From Veillonella_A intestinalis (GTDB lineage Bacteria > Bacillota > Negativicutes > Veillonellales > Veillonellaceae): a stretch of DNA of 64,000 nucleotides. Below the pieces are notes generated by a model. The model was not told where the DNA came from. It saw only the letters and a program-made list of their open reading frames with translations, and ran no database searches. Where the stretch lies: contig NZ_CALPCB010000008.1 in the NCBI RefSeq assembly GCF_943192895.1, positions 1 to 64,000 on the forward strand, given 5' to 3'. This document shows positions 43,003 through 51,746 of this stretch, piece by piece (the first letter of the stretch is position 1; every line of letters starts with the position of its first letter). The translations under genes were made by a program, and so were the position numbers.

Positions 43003-43791
43003 ATGGAGCTATTGAAAAATTGGAAGATTCATCTGCTGTGCTTGCTTATTACTTTGGTGGCGGAGTGGATAGGCATTCAGAAATTTGGTATTATTGTATT
43101 TTTGCCTTTACTCTATTCTTTGGTAATTGGTCTTGTTGTATCAATTCCTAAATTGAAAATTGTGACAGAGGAACAAATGATAGCGGCCTCTGATTATCTT
43201 AATATTTCAATTATGTTGCTTATGACAAAGGTTGGCTTGGGGATTGGACCTAATTTACATATTATTTTAAACTCAGGCTGGGCTTTGATTTTACAAGAAA
43301 TTGGTCATTTCTTTGGTACTATTATTTTCGGTTTACCAATTGCCTTGTTAGTAGGTATGCGCCGTGAAGCAGTAGGCGCATGTTATTCCATTGACCGTGA
43401 AGCGAATGTGGCAATTATTATCGATCGCTATGGCTTCCATTCTCCAGAAGGTCGAGGTGTAATGGGGATGTATATTTGCGGTACTTTATTTGGTGCAATG
43501 TGGATTTCCGTATTAGCTGGTATGGTAGCGCAATTACAGTGGTTCCACCCATTGGCTTTAGCTATGGGCGCTGGTATCGGTAGTGCTAGTATGATGGCGG
43601 CGGCTACAGGCTCAATCGTAGCGGTCCACCCTGAATTTGAACGTGAAATTATGGCCATGGCAGGCGCTGCCAATTTATTGACCACTGTGGTAGGGGTGTA
43701 TTTTAGTTTATTTATCTCCTTGCCAGTTATGGAACGTTTGTATACGATTTGCTCACGTGCATTAGGTCATGACACGAAGGAGGTGCGCTAA
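43003..43791 (+). CDS. DUF3100 membrane protein
   Basis: A 262-residue protein with about seven hydrophobic helices. It contains GLGIGPNLHIIL near 80, MRREAVGACYSIDREANVAIII near 120 and GAGIGSASMMAAATGS near 190, matching the DUF3100 family as I recall it. GGAGG precedes ATG 43003. It is coupled to a second small membrane protein (TAATG) and an M20 amidohydrolase, an arrangement suggesting a transporter paired with its peptide or amide hydrolase. Substrate unknown. Confidence 0.75.
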   Translation: MELLKNWKIHLLCLLITLVAEWIGIQKFGIIVFLPLLYSLVIGLVVSIPKLKIVTEEQMIAASDYLNISIMLLMTKVGLGIGPNLHIILNSGWALILQEIGHFFGTIIFGLPIALLVGMRREAVGACYSIDREANVAIIIDRYGFHSPEGRGVMGMYICGTLFGAMWISVLAGMVAQLQWFHPLALAMGAGIGSASMMAAATGSIVAVHPEFEREIMAMAGAANLLTTVVGVYFSLFISLPVMERLYTICSRALGHDTKEVR

Positions 43792-44270
43792 TGAGCGGGG
43801 AAAAGACAATGACAGTTCAAGAAAAAATTATCCAATTTTTAATTGTTGTTATCATTGCAGCAGTGATTACAGCTATAGGCAATGTGTTAGATGGAAAACA
43901 TGCATTCGGGCCTAGTATGGTAGGTTGCTTTGTATTAGCGGCTATTGCGTTTACTGGTGCTGTTATATCCTATATTCCAGGTTTTAATAAATTACCGATG
44001 GTATTCTGGGTTTCTATTTTAGGCGTTGTATTATCAATCCCTGGTGTGCCTGGGAGTGAATGGATTACTAAGCAAGCGGCTGAGGTTACTTTTTTAGCAA
44101 CAACAACTCCTGTATTAGCGTATGCTGGTTTGTCCTTAGGTAAAGATTTAGGTGCTTTTAAACAATTGTCCTGGCGTATTATTCCAGTAGCCTTGGCAGT
44201 AGCGGCAGGAACATTCATTTGTGCTGTTTTAGTAGCACAAGTTGTATTGCATTGGGAGGGAGTTATCTAA
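43791..44270 (+). CDS. small membrane protein partnered with DUF3100
   Basis: A 159-residue protein with about four or five membrane helices and no recognised domain. AAGGAGGTG precedes the ATG, which overlaps the DUF3100 stop by one base, and the M20 gene starts immediately after it. Together with DUF3100 it may make a two-component permease of the DUF340/LysO-like or dicarboxylate type. That idea rests only on topology and gene order. Confidence 0.7.
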   Translation: MSGEKTMTVQEKIIQFLIVVIIAAVITAIGNVLDGKHAFGPSMVGCFVLAAIAFTGAVISYIPGFNKLPMVFWVSILGVVLSIPGVPGSEWITKQAAEVTFLATTTPVLAYAGLSLGKDLGAFKQLSWRIIPVALAVAAGTFICAVLVAQVVLHWEGVI

Positions 44271-45596
44271 ATGGGTTTAACTAAAGCAGAAGTGAAAGAT
44301 CGGGTATGTCGTGCCATTGAAGCGGCGATGCCTAAATTAATGGATGTGGCAGAGACTATCATGGCGGCACCTGAATTAGGATATAAAGAAGCGAAAACGA
44401 CAGCGCTAGTACAAAAATTATTTACAGAACTTAATATTCCTTTTACAACGGGCCATGCCTTAACAGGTGTAAAAGGTCGTTTGAAAGGGAAGAGTGATGC
44501 GTATCGCGTAGCGATGATTGGCGAATTAGATGCTATTATTTGTCCTAAACATCCGCGTGCTGATGTGATGACTGGAGCGGCTCATTGCTGTGGGCATAAT
44601 GTGCAAATTGCTAATATGTTAGCCGTTGCGATTGGCTTGCAGGCCGAAGGTGTATTAGAGGAATTGAATGGCGAAGTTGTTGTATTTGCAGTACCTGCTG
44701 AAGAGTATGTAGAGATAGATTATCGAAATACTTTGCGTGAAGCAGGAAAAATACGTTATTTAGGTGGTAAGCAACAGCTGATTTATGAAGGCGCTTTTGA
44801 TGATATTGATATGGCCATGCAAATGCATGTAGAAACAGCAACTACGCCAACTGGTGAAATGGGGCTTGGCTCTACTTCTAATGGGTTTATTGGTAAATTA
44901 ATTACCTATCATGGCAAAGCAGCTCATGCGGCAGCCGCACCTCATGAAGGGGTTAATGCACTGCAAGCAGCTATGTTAGGTGTGATGGGTGTTAATGCCA
45001 TTCGTGATACCTTTAAGGAAAGCGATTATTTCCGCTTCCATCCAATTATTAATAGTGGTGGTAGTCTAGTGAATGTAGTGCCTGATAGTGTGTCGATGGA
45101 AAGCTATGTGCGGGCGTCTAATGTGGCAGGCATGATAGAGGCTAATAAGAAGGTAAATCGAGCTCTTAAAGCAGGGGCTGATGCGGTAGGAGCTACCTGT
45201 GAAATCAATGACTTACCTGGGTATATGCCTATGCGTAATGATACGACTATGAATCAATTCTTAAAAGAGAACTCCATACCTCTATTTGGTGAAGCGAATG
45301 TAATACAAGGGCCTCATATGGCTGGCAGTACTGATATGGGCGATGTGGCACATATTATTCCTGTAATTCATCCATGGGTAGGTTGTATTGAAGGTGTTTT
45401 ACATGGCGCTGATTATAAAATCTCTGTGCCAGAGGTAGCTTTTACAAAAACGGCTCAAGCTTTGGCTATGACAATTGTTGATTTGTTATATGGTGAAGCA
45501 GAAGGTGCTCAAGCAGTAAAAGCAAATTATGAACCTGTATTTACTAAGGAAGAATACATTGCACTTATGGATAGTATTAGTGAAAATAAAGAATAA
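44271..45596 (+). CDS. M20-family amidohydrolase (aminobenzoyl-glutamate / amide hydrolase type)
   Basis: A 441-residue M20D metallopeptidase-like enzyme with metal ligands in GAAHCCGHN (about 104-112), PAEEYVE near 147, HVETATTP near 187, the lid segment KAAHAAAAPHEGVNAL near 220 and a late His in QGPHMAGSTDMGDVAH near 350. It resembles AbgB-like and IAA-amino-acid hydrolases that cleave N-acyl or peptide amides. Third gene of the DUF3100 operon, so the pair of membrane proteins probably imports its substrate. Confidence 0.85.
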   Translation: MGLTKAEVKDRVCRAIEAAMPKLMDVAETIMAAPELGYKEAKTTALVQKLFTELNIPFTTGHALTGVKGRLKGKSDAYRVAMIGELDAIICPKHPRADVMTGAAHCCGHNVQIANMLAVAIGLQAEGVLEELNGEVVVFAVPAEEYVEIDYRNTLREAGKIRYLGGKQQLIYEGAFDDIDMAMQMHVETATTPTGEMGLGSTSNGFIGKLITYHGKAAHAAAAPHEGVNALQAAMLGVMGVNAIRDTFKESDYFRFHPIINSGGSLVNVVPDSVSMESYVRASNVAGMIEANKKVNRALKAGADAVGATCEINDLPGYMPMRNDTTMNQFLKENSIPLFGEANVIQGPHMAGSTDMGDVAHIIPVIHPWVGCIEGVLHGADYKISVPEVAFTKTAQALAMTIVDLLYGEAEGAQAVKANYEPVFTKEEYIALMDSISENKE

Positions 45597-45636
45597 TAAA
45601 AAGTTATAATAAAAAATCTATAAATCAGAGATGATA

Positions 45637-45697
45637 AAAAGGGACTATAACAAAAGATAGTAGATATATTTACTATCTCCGTTATAGCCCCTTTTTT
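45637..45697 (+). terminator. terminator of the DUF3100 operon
   Basis: The outer stem AAAAAGGG.CTATAAC pairs with GTTATAG.CCCTTTTT and an inner AGATAGTA/TACTATCT hairpin completes it. A T6 run is part of the 3' arm. Confidence 0.9.
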
Positions 45698-45823
45698 GCG
45701 TGTTCAGAGATTTTAGATATTAAATGTTATATTACATAAACTCATCTATAATAAAATATACATAAAATAATATTGATTTTAATTGACGGTTTTAGTAGCA
45801 ATGGTATTTATAATAGTGTGTTG

Positions 45824-45871
45824 TATAAAAAAAGAGGCAGAAAGTGTATATTAAGCACTTTCTGCCTCTTT
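45824..45871 (-). terminator. terminator of mscL
   Basis: A perfect 16-bp stem AAAGAGGCAGAAAGTG (45831-45846) with its complement at 45856-45871. A7 just to the left gives the U tail on the minus strand. Confidence 0.92.
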
Positions 45872-45884
45872 AATATAGGTTTTC

Positions 45885-46343
45885 TTATGAAGCTTTTACT
45901 TCTGGTGTAATTTCAGATGTACAATGTGGACAACGAGTAGCATCTTCCGCTACTTCCTGTTTACAGAACGGACAAAGTGTTGGATCTTCAACAACTTCTT
46001 CTTTTTTAGGGAATAGACGGTTAACTTGTTTAATTACAAGGTAAATCGCAAATGCTACGATTAAGAATTGGATTAATGCATTTAAGAAACTACCATAGGC
46101 AATAACTGGAATACCAGCTGCTTTGGCTTCTGCTAAAGTAGCTGCCTGTTGCCCGTTTAAGCTAATAAAGAAATCAGTGAAATCAACGCCACCAAGAACC
46201 AAACCAATTGGAGGCATAATAATATCGCTAACTAAAGACGATACAATTTTGCCAAAAGCGGCACCAATAACAACACCGACTGCTAAGTCAATGACATTGC
46301 CTCGTAAGGCAAATTCTTTAAAACCTTTAATAAAATCGCTCAT
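45885..46343 (-). CDS. mscL: large-conductance mechanosensitive channel MscL with zinc-ribbon tail
   Basis: A 152-residue channel. The N-terminal FIKGFKEFALRGNVIDLAVGVVIGAAFGKIVSSLV is the TM1 pore segment, and TM2 is near 85-108. After the usual end (about 120) it carries CPFCKQ...CPHC, two CXXC knuckles 14 residues apart, forming a zinc-ribbon-like tail absent from the E. coli protein. It releases solutes on osmotic downshock. GGAGG precedes the ATG. Confidence 0.93.
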   Translation of the reverse strand: MSDFIKGFKEFALRGNVIDLAVGVVIGAAFGKIVSSLVSDIIMPPIGLVLGGVDFTDFFISLNGQQAATLAEAKAAGIPVIAYGSFLNALIQFLIVAFAIYLVIKQVNRLFPKKEEVVEDPTLCPFCKQEVAEDATRCPHCTSEITPEVKAS

Positions 46344-46565
46344 GTTTCATTCCTCCTAATGATACCCTTACATCACATATAGTTAGTTTTATATGTGGCT
46401 TTGTTAACTGTATGGTATTATATCTATAATTTCTGAAAATAGTATAGCATAACTTGTAGGGACTGTACACAAGAAAATTTATAAATTTCGATATGAATGT
46501 TATGCCGTATAAAATAGTAGTGAAAGCCGTTTTACAGGCATTTTTGTAGGTGTAGCGAATAGATT

Positions 46566-46600
46566 AAGCCGTCATAATATAAGTGCTTTATGACGGCTTG
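46566..46600. terminator. hairpin between cytX and mscL
   Basis: The 12-bp stem AAGCCGTCATAA/TTATGACGGCTT has weak U tails on both sides. The remaining 46344-46651 gap shows only an A+T-rich mscL upstream region, with no other gene or element. Confidence 0.65.
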
Positions 46601-46651
46601 ATTTATTAAATATGTTTCATGACATAGTCTTATTATAATTTACAATGAATA

Positions 46652-47848
46652 TTAACTACGTTTCGATGATACGAAACGGCCTGTTACATAGGTAAGGGCG
46701 GCAATAATAAGCATAACGGGAAAGGTTGTGCCCATTGGTGTTTCATAGGTCAATACATTGCGATATAGAATAAAACCAAATAGCCATAAGGCTAGGTTGG
46801 GTAGGTAAAATTTACGCCCAGATGCATCCTGCTTAAGGAGAAAGTATTGGGTAAAGAGAATCGCAATCATGGGCGTGAATACTGAACCAATGAGAAATAA
46901 GAAGTTTTCATACTCTGTCATAGGTATAAAAATAGCTAGCAATATACCTATAATTGTTAGACTAATGGCGGTCTTTTTTTCAGATAGTTGAGGCCAAATG
47001 CTGACGGCGCTTACACCGGCGGAAAAGGCATCAAGATAGGTCGTAGTAACTGTTGCAAAAATTATAATGAGTAATGGCCATAAGCCAAGCCCTGTTTTGA
47101 GCATAACGGCTGCAATATCTGTTTCTCCTGCATATATGGCAGAACTAAGGCCAATTACATACATCCAAATACTAACTACTGTATAGGTTAGCGTGCTTAC
47201 AATAGTGGCGCCTAGAGGCTTTTCCGCGTGGCGCGTATAGTCTGATACTAAAGGTAGCCAAGAAAGGGGCATGGCGGTAGCTAATTCAACTGCTGCGCCA
47301 AAAGAAAGGGCTTGATTATCGGTTATAGGCACTATTTGAGCTATGCTGGCTTGTGGATTAAAGATGATGAAGCTAAGCCAAACTGTTAGTATAAATAGGA
47401 GTGTCACTGCTATTAAGTTAAGGCGGGTCAAATTTGTAAAGCCTAGTAGTAGCCAAAGAATGATAAGGCCACCAATGATAAGTGACCATAGGGTGGTTCC
47501 TAAGGGATAAATGGCATCAGTTGCAGCGGCTCCGGTTATAATCATAACGGTAGTCCAGCCGATGAGTTGTAACACATTGGCTAACGCGAAGCCTGAAGCG
47601 CCTTGTCGCCCAAAGGCAAAGCGTACTGTTTCCATGGCACTAGCGCCTGTTTGGGCGCCTATAAGACCGGCTAAGAAGAAGAGGGAGCCACCGATGAGAT
47701 GGCCTAAGATAATAGCCCAAAGTCCTTGCGTAAATCCCAGTGGCGCGAATAAGGTGCCTGTAAAAATCTCAGCGATTGACAAGGCGGCGCCAAACCATAA
47801 TAAACTGTGGGATAAAAGCTTAGTTTTAGGAATTGTTGTTGTACTCAT
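46652..47848 (-). CDS. cytX: NCS1-family permease, hydroxymethylpyrimidine transporter CytX
   Basis: A 398-residue, 12-helix permease of the cytosine/purine/HMP family, with WFGAALSIAEIFTGTLFAPLG at 18-38 typical of CytX. It imports the thiamin pyrimidine moiety. It follows thiW by about 65 bp on the same strand and so falls under the TPP riboswitch further upstream, which supports the call. Confidence 0.88.
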   Translation of the reverse strand: MSTTTIPKTKLLSHSLLWFGAALSIAEIFTGTLFAPLGFTQGLWAIILGHLIGGSLFFLAGLIGAQTGASAMETVRFAFGRQGASGFALANVLQLIGWTTVMIITGAAATDAIYPLGTTLWSLIIGGLIILWLLLGFTNLTRLNLIAVTLLFILTVWLSFIIFNPQASIAQIVPITDNQALSFGAAVELATAMPLSWLPLVSDYTRHAEKPLGATIVSTLTYTVVSIWMYVIGLSSAIYAGETDIAAVMLKTGLGLWPLLIIIFATVTTTYLDAFSAGVSAVSIWPQLSEKKTAISLTIIGILLAIFIPMTEYENFLFLIGSVFTPMIAILFTQYFLLKQDASGRKFYLPNLALWLFGFILYRNVLTYETPMGTTFPVMLIIAALTYVTGRFVSSKRS

Positions 47849-47914
47849 AGAATACCCTTTCCAACGGCTTATGCTTGGCAGGTTTATATGAGTTAACTAA
47901 CTGTTTACTGCCAA

Positions 47915-48436
47915 TTATAAGGTATGTTGTTGTAAGTTACGTAAAGCTCCTGTGCGGCGTAATGTGAACAGTAAAATTCCTGCCAATAGGGAGCCACCTA
48001 TGGTAGAAATTAAAAAAGGAACCACATAGGTATAAAAGGCAATTTGCCCCGCCGTTTTGCCAAGCACTAAAATGGCTAGCGGATATGCCGATAAGCCACC
48101 TAAAATACCAGTGCCGAAGACTTCAGCAATTAAGGTGAGTATTAGACTTCCCGTACGATGATAAACAATCCCAGCTAAGAGGGCGCCCCACATGCTGCCT
48201 GGATAGGCTAAGATACTACCCAAACCAAGAAGTAAACGTAAGCTACTTGCGCAAAAGGCAACACTTACGCCTGCATAGCGGCCTAGGAAAACAGCACAAA
48301 GAATATTTACCATATGTTGTATAGGCGCACATTTACTAATTCCTACGGGAAAGGAAAAGGTACTGCCCACTACGGCAACGGCTACTAATAAACTGGCAAT
48401 GGTTACTTTTTTTACATTACTTAAAGATGGATTCAT
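47915..48436 (-). CDS. thiW: thiamin-related ECF transporter substrate-binding component ThiW
   Basis: A 173-residue S-component with five or six helices and the conserved segment FPVGISKCAPIQHMVNILCAV near 30 that identifies ThiW. It binds a thiazole-type thiamin precursor and needs the shared ECF module encoded elsewhere. ATG 48436 has AGGTG six bases upstream; GTG 48445 is an alternative. First gene of thiW-cytX behind a TPP riboswitch. Confidence 0.9.
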   Translation of the reverse strand: MNPSLSNVKKVTIASLLVAVAVVGSTFSFPVGISKCAPIQHMVNILCAVFLGRYAGVSVAFCASSLRLLLGLGSILAYPGSMWGALLAGIVYHRTGSLILTLIAEVFGTGILGGLSAYPLAILVLGKTAGQIAFYTYVVPFLISTIGGSLLAGILLFTLRRTGALRNLQQHTL

Positions 48437-48445
48437 TACAAACAC

Positions 48446-48550
48446 CTATTGCGGTCGAGACTGAATGGTCTCCTCTCACGCCGGAACACGGCTTCCCATC
48501 GCTGTAATGACAACTGTCGGGCGCTCCCCCGCCAGCTGGTCTATAATTAG
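48446..48550 (-). promoter_or_regulatory. GC-rich structured leader segment between the TPP terminator and thiW
   Basis: About 105 nt of unusually GC-rich DNA (minus strand) contains several hairpins: GGCG/CGCC, GACAGTTGTC, GGAA..TTCC and GAGAC/GTCTC. It lies after the riboswitch terminator and ends at the thiW ribosome site. It is not part of the TPP aptamer, and I could not assign it to a known family. Confidence 0.4.
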
Positions 48551-48556
48551 ACTGTA

Positions 48557-48590
48557 TAAAAAAACAGAGGCACCAAATACGGTACCTCTG
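48557..48590 (-). terminator. terminator of the TPP riboswitch
   Basis: The minus-strand stem CAGAGGTACC/GGTGCCTCTG with loop GTATTT is followed by U7. It lies about 20 nt after the aptamer and is the likely expression platform. Confidence 0.88.
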
Positions 48591-48608
48591 CAAGAGTTTG
48601 TGTCGTCT

Positions 48609-48703
48609 ATAACATCTTCCTACGACGGCATTATCCGTATCAGGTATAAGGGTCGAAGTTAGATGACTTCCTCTCAGCCTACAAATATAAGCTCCCCTGA
48701 AAT
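48609..48703 (-). promoter_or_regulatory. TPP riboswitch (THI element)
   Basis: The minus strand shows CAGGGGAGC, then GGCTGAGAGG, CGACCCTTATACCTGAT, CGGATAATGCCGTCGTAGGAAG in the canonical order of the thiamin pyrophosphate aptamer. With the downstream terminator it should switch off thiW-cytX when TPP is plentiful. Confidence 0.96.
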
Positions 48704-48867
48704 TTATACCGTGATTATAGCACAGCTCACTTAGATTATGCAACTCCTATCTGTGAATATTTTAAATTGCTTAGCTTAGAGGTTGTAGATATTCTTTACA
48801 GTAGTTGTTAGTTATGTTATTATAATACAATCATTAAAATAGTAACTGCCACCGGGTAGTGTGCGTA

Positions 48868-48924
48868 AGCATATTGTACATATCATTAGGTCTTAGAAGA
48901 TATGTAGAGTATGCTTTTTCTTTT
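48868..48924 (+). terminator. terminator-like hairpin in the leader of the GNAT gene
   Basis: AGCATA (48868-48873) and TACATATC (48877-48884) pair with GATATGTA (48899-48906) and TATGCT (48910-48915) across a 3x3 internal loop. TTTTCTTTT follows. It lies 45 bases before the GNAT start codon and after a TATAAT box (near 48823), so it looks like an attenuator. Confidence 0.65.
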
Positions 48925-48964
48925 AAAAATTATTAAGTATTTATAGACTAAAGGAGTGAGGGGC

Positions 48965-49513
48965 ATGAGTCTTACCTTGAGAAAGATAACACTTGATGAT
49001 ATTTCAGAATTACAACGTATAGCTATAGAAACATTTAGAGAAACTTTTGGTCATCATAATACAGAGGCCGAATTAGAGGACTATTTTAATACGGCTTTTA
49101 ATCCTGAAACCTTAGCAGCTGAAGTTATGGATAGTGAATCACAACATTATTTTGCCTTAGTCGATGGTGTAGTAGTGGGATATTTAAAGCTTAATCAAGG
49201 CGCTGCTCAAACGGAACAGGAACTACCTAATGGTTTTGAAATACAACGAATTTATGTATTAAAGGCATTTCAGGGGCAAGGGCTAGGTCGCCTTTTGTTT
49301 GAAAAAGCGTTACAAGTAGCTTGTGAAACCGATTGTGAATGGGTATGGTTAGGCGTTTGGGACCAAAATTATAAAGCGCAACGTTTTTATGAAAAATATA
49401 AATTTGAACGTTTTAGTGAGCATCAATTTCCTGTAGGCGATAAAGTTGACATCGATTGGATGTTGCGTCGTTCCGTGGCTTCTTTACAAGCTGAGTTTGG
49501 TCAATCTAAGTAG
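48965..49513 (+). CDS. GNAT-family N-acetyltransferase
   Basis: A 182-residue acetyltransferase. The acetyl-CoA loop is RIYVLKAFQGQGLGRLLFEKAL (about 95-116), followed by WLGVWDQNYKAQRFYEKYKFE near 135-155. Substrate cannot be told; RimI/spermidine-acetyltransferase-like enzymes share this layout. ATG 48965 follows AAGGAG. A leader hairpin may regulate it. Confidence 0.85.
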   Translation: MSLTLRKITLDDISELQRIAIETFRETFGHHNTEAELEDYFNTAFNPETLAAEVMDSESQHYFALVDGVVVGYLKLNQGAAQTEQELPNGFEIQRIYVLKAFQGQGLGRLLFEKALQVACETDCEWVWLGVWDQNYKAQRFYEKYKFERFSEHQFPVGDKVDIDWMLRRSVASLQAEFGQSK

Positions 49514-49600
49514 TGTTTAATCTTAGATATTATGTCTAATTGTAGATGTTGGGATTGTACCTCAAATAGTTAATGTATGGTAATTTAATAATAAAAAGGA

Positions 49601-49666
49601 AAAGCCCTTATTCAGTTGTTACTACTATGCTATATAGCATGTTAGTTGCTGAATAAGGGCTTTTTT
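49601..49666. terminator. bidirectional terminator between the GNAT gene and fruA
   Basis: The 15-bp stem AAAGCCCTTATTCAG/CTGAATAAGGGCTTT encloses an inner palindrome ATGCTATATAGCAT. T6 follows and A-rich sequence precedes it. Confidence 0.9.
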
Positions 49667-49736
49667 GCAGGATAAAATTTTAAAAGAAAGATTTTATAGG
49701 AAGTATTTATTTAAAAATAAACATTATACTATGCAT

Positions 49737-51737
49737 TTAGTTTTTTAGCGGTTTTTTAAGAATAGCTAATAATAGCGCTGTTATAACAGAACCGATAAGG
49801 ATAGCTCCTAAATACATGAGCGGGTTTCCAATAGTTGGTACTACAAAGATACCCCCATGCGGTGCTCGTAAAGTACATTCGAAGGCCATAGATAAGGCAC
49901 CTGCAGCAGCAGCGCCGACAATACAAGACGGAATGACACGAATTGGATCTGCTGCAGCAAATGGAATCGCTCCTTCTGTGATAAAGGAGAAGCCCATAAC
50001 ATAGTTAGTAATGCCTGATTTGCGTTCTGCTGGGGTAAAGCGATTAGGGAAGAAGGTAGTGCATAGGGCAATGGCTAATGGAGGCACCATACCACCGGCC
50101 ATAACTGCGGCCATAACGCCATATTCACCAGTAGCTAATAAGCCCGTGCCAATTACATAGGCCGCTTTATTAACAGGCCCACCCATATCAACGGCCATCA
50201 TACCCGCAAAGATGAGACCGATGACAATACGACTGCTTGTGTTCATGCTTTTTAAGGCGTTCATAAGACTTTCGTTTAAGGCCCCTACAGGTGGATTAAT
50301 GATAAAGGTAATTATAATGCCCATAAGAAGTACGCCCAGAACAGGATATAGTAATACTGGTTTGATACCTTCTAAGGTATGAGGTAAGCCTGCAAAGGCT
50401 TTTTTCAAGAGGAGCATTAAATAGCCCGCTACAAAGCCTGCTAACAAGGCCCCTAAGAAACCAGAACCACCTGCATTGGCTAGGTAGCCACCGACAAAGC
50501 CGACGGCTAGACCTGGACGGTCAGCAATACTCATGCCGATAAAACCAGCGAGCACTGGTAGCATAAAGCTGAAAGAAGCACCGCCAATTTTCATAAAGAA
50601 GGCCGCGAGCTCTGTGCCGGACCCAAATTTACTTGGGTCAGCAGGGTTAAAATCATCAAATAAGAAAGCTAAGGCAATGAGAATACCACCTCCAATAACG
50701 AACGGTAGCATGTGAGAAACGCCATTCATTAAGTGCTTATAAATTTGACGACCTATGCTATCATTTGCTGTTACGGCTTGGCTGTTGATATCCTCTTGGT
50801 TAGCTTGATAAAGTGGCGGTGTGCCAGTCGTTGCTTCTGTAAGAAGTTCCTTAGCTTTATTAATACCATCAGCTACTTTAACTTGGATTAAGGGCTTGCC
50901 ATTGAAACGAGCCATAGGGACACTTTTGTCAGCCGCTACAATGATACAAGTAGCATTGGCAATATCATCAGCAGTTAACGCATCTTTAACGCCACTAGCA
51001 CCGTTTTGTTCTACTTTAATAGAAATGCCCATGTCGGCAGCTGTACGACTTAGTGCTTCAGCAGCCATAGCTGTATGAGCGATGCCAGTAGGACAGGCTG
51101 TAACGGCTAATACTTGGTAGTGATTAGTAGTAGCGGTATTTTCTTTTGATGATGTTGCTGTTTCTGTGGAGGTACCGGCTTTAGTATCCTCTGTTGCCAT
51201 AGGGGCAGCGGTAGTTACAGGTGTTACATTTTGTTCTACCATAGCTAATGCTTCCGTTTCTGTCATGTTAGGTTTGAATTGGTCGGCCTCTTTAATATCA
51301 ATTAAAGCAAGAAAGCCTTCAATCGTTTGTGCTTTTATCAAAGCCTCTTTAAAATCAGGATCCATGATGAGTGTAGCCAAATTAGCGAGTACTTGTACAT
51401 GTGTGTCAGCCTCGCCTTCAGGGGCAGCAATCATGAAAAATAAGCGTGATGGTTCGCCATCGAGGCTTTCAAAGTCCATTCCAGCTGGTACTGTCATGGC
51501 GGCTAGTCCTGGGGTAGCCACTCCAGAACTTTTAGCATGAGGTGTGGCCAGCCCCATACCAAGACCAGTTGAACCTGATTCTTCACGGGTAAAGACATCT
51601 TTAATATATTGTTCTTTATCGGTTATATTGCCGCTGGCGGCCATTAAGTCGGCTAATTGTCGAATCGCTTCTTCCTTAGTGGTAGGTGAAGCTTGCAGTT
51701 GAATGGATTGTTTTTTTAATAAGTCCGTAATTTTCAT
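49737..51737 (-). CDS. fruA: fructose-specific PTS EIIABC
   Basis: A 666-residue fused permease. EIIA spans about 1-150 with the phospho-His in LATPHAKSS near 67. A Thr/Ala-rich linker follows (150-200). EIIB spans about 205-300 with the phospho-Cys in TACPTGIAHTAMAAEAL near 213. EIIC spans about 330-666, multi-helix, with GGPVNKAAYV and APHGGIFV near its end. It imports fructose as fructose-1-phosphate, the FruK substrate. It is the last gene of fruR-fruK-fruA, 9 bp after fruK. Confidence 0.95.
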   Translation of the reverse strand: MKITDLLKKQSIQLQASPTTKEEAIRQLADLMAASGNITDKEQYIKDVFTREESGSTGLGMGLATPHAKSSGVATPGLAAMTVPAGMDFESLDGEPSRLFFMIAAPEGEADTHVQVLANLATLIMDPDFKEALIKAQTIEGFLALIDIKEADQFKPNMTETEALAMVEQNVTPVTTAAPMATEDTKAGTSTETATSSKENTATTNHYQVLAVTACPTGIAHTAMAAEALSRTAADMGISIKVEQNGASGVKDALTADDIANATCIIVAADKSVPMARFNGKPLIQVKVADGINKAKELLTEATTGTPPLYQANQEDINSQAVTANDSIGRQIYKHLMNGVSHMLPFVIGGGILIALAFLFDDFNPADPSKFGSGTELAAFFMKIGGASFSFMLPVLAGFIGMSIADRPGLAVGFVGGYLANAGGSGFLGALLAGFVAGYLMLLLKKAFAGLPHTLEGIKPVLLYPVLGVLLMGIIITFIINPPVGALNESLMNALKSMNTSSRIVIGLIFAGMMAVDMGGPVNKAAYVIGTGLLATGEYGVMAAVMAGGMVPPLAIALCTTFFPNRFTPAERKSGITNYVMGFSFITEGAIPFAAADPIRVIPSCIVGAAAAGALSMAFECTLRAPHGGIFVVPTIGNPLMYLGAILIGSVITALLLAILKKPLKN

Positions 51738-51746
51738 AATGTCCTC

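Noticed and set aside
42779..43015. 78-residue open frame after hydE
   Set aside because: Its first codons are the hydE terminator hairpin and its end overlaps the DUF3100 start. There is no ribosome site.
51166..51540. 124-residue open frame opposite fruA
   Set aside because: It is a shadow of the EIIAB coding sequence with no independent signals.
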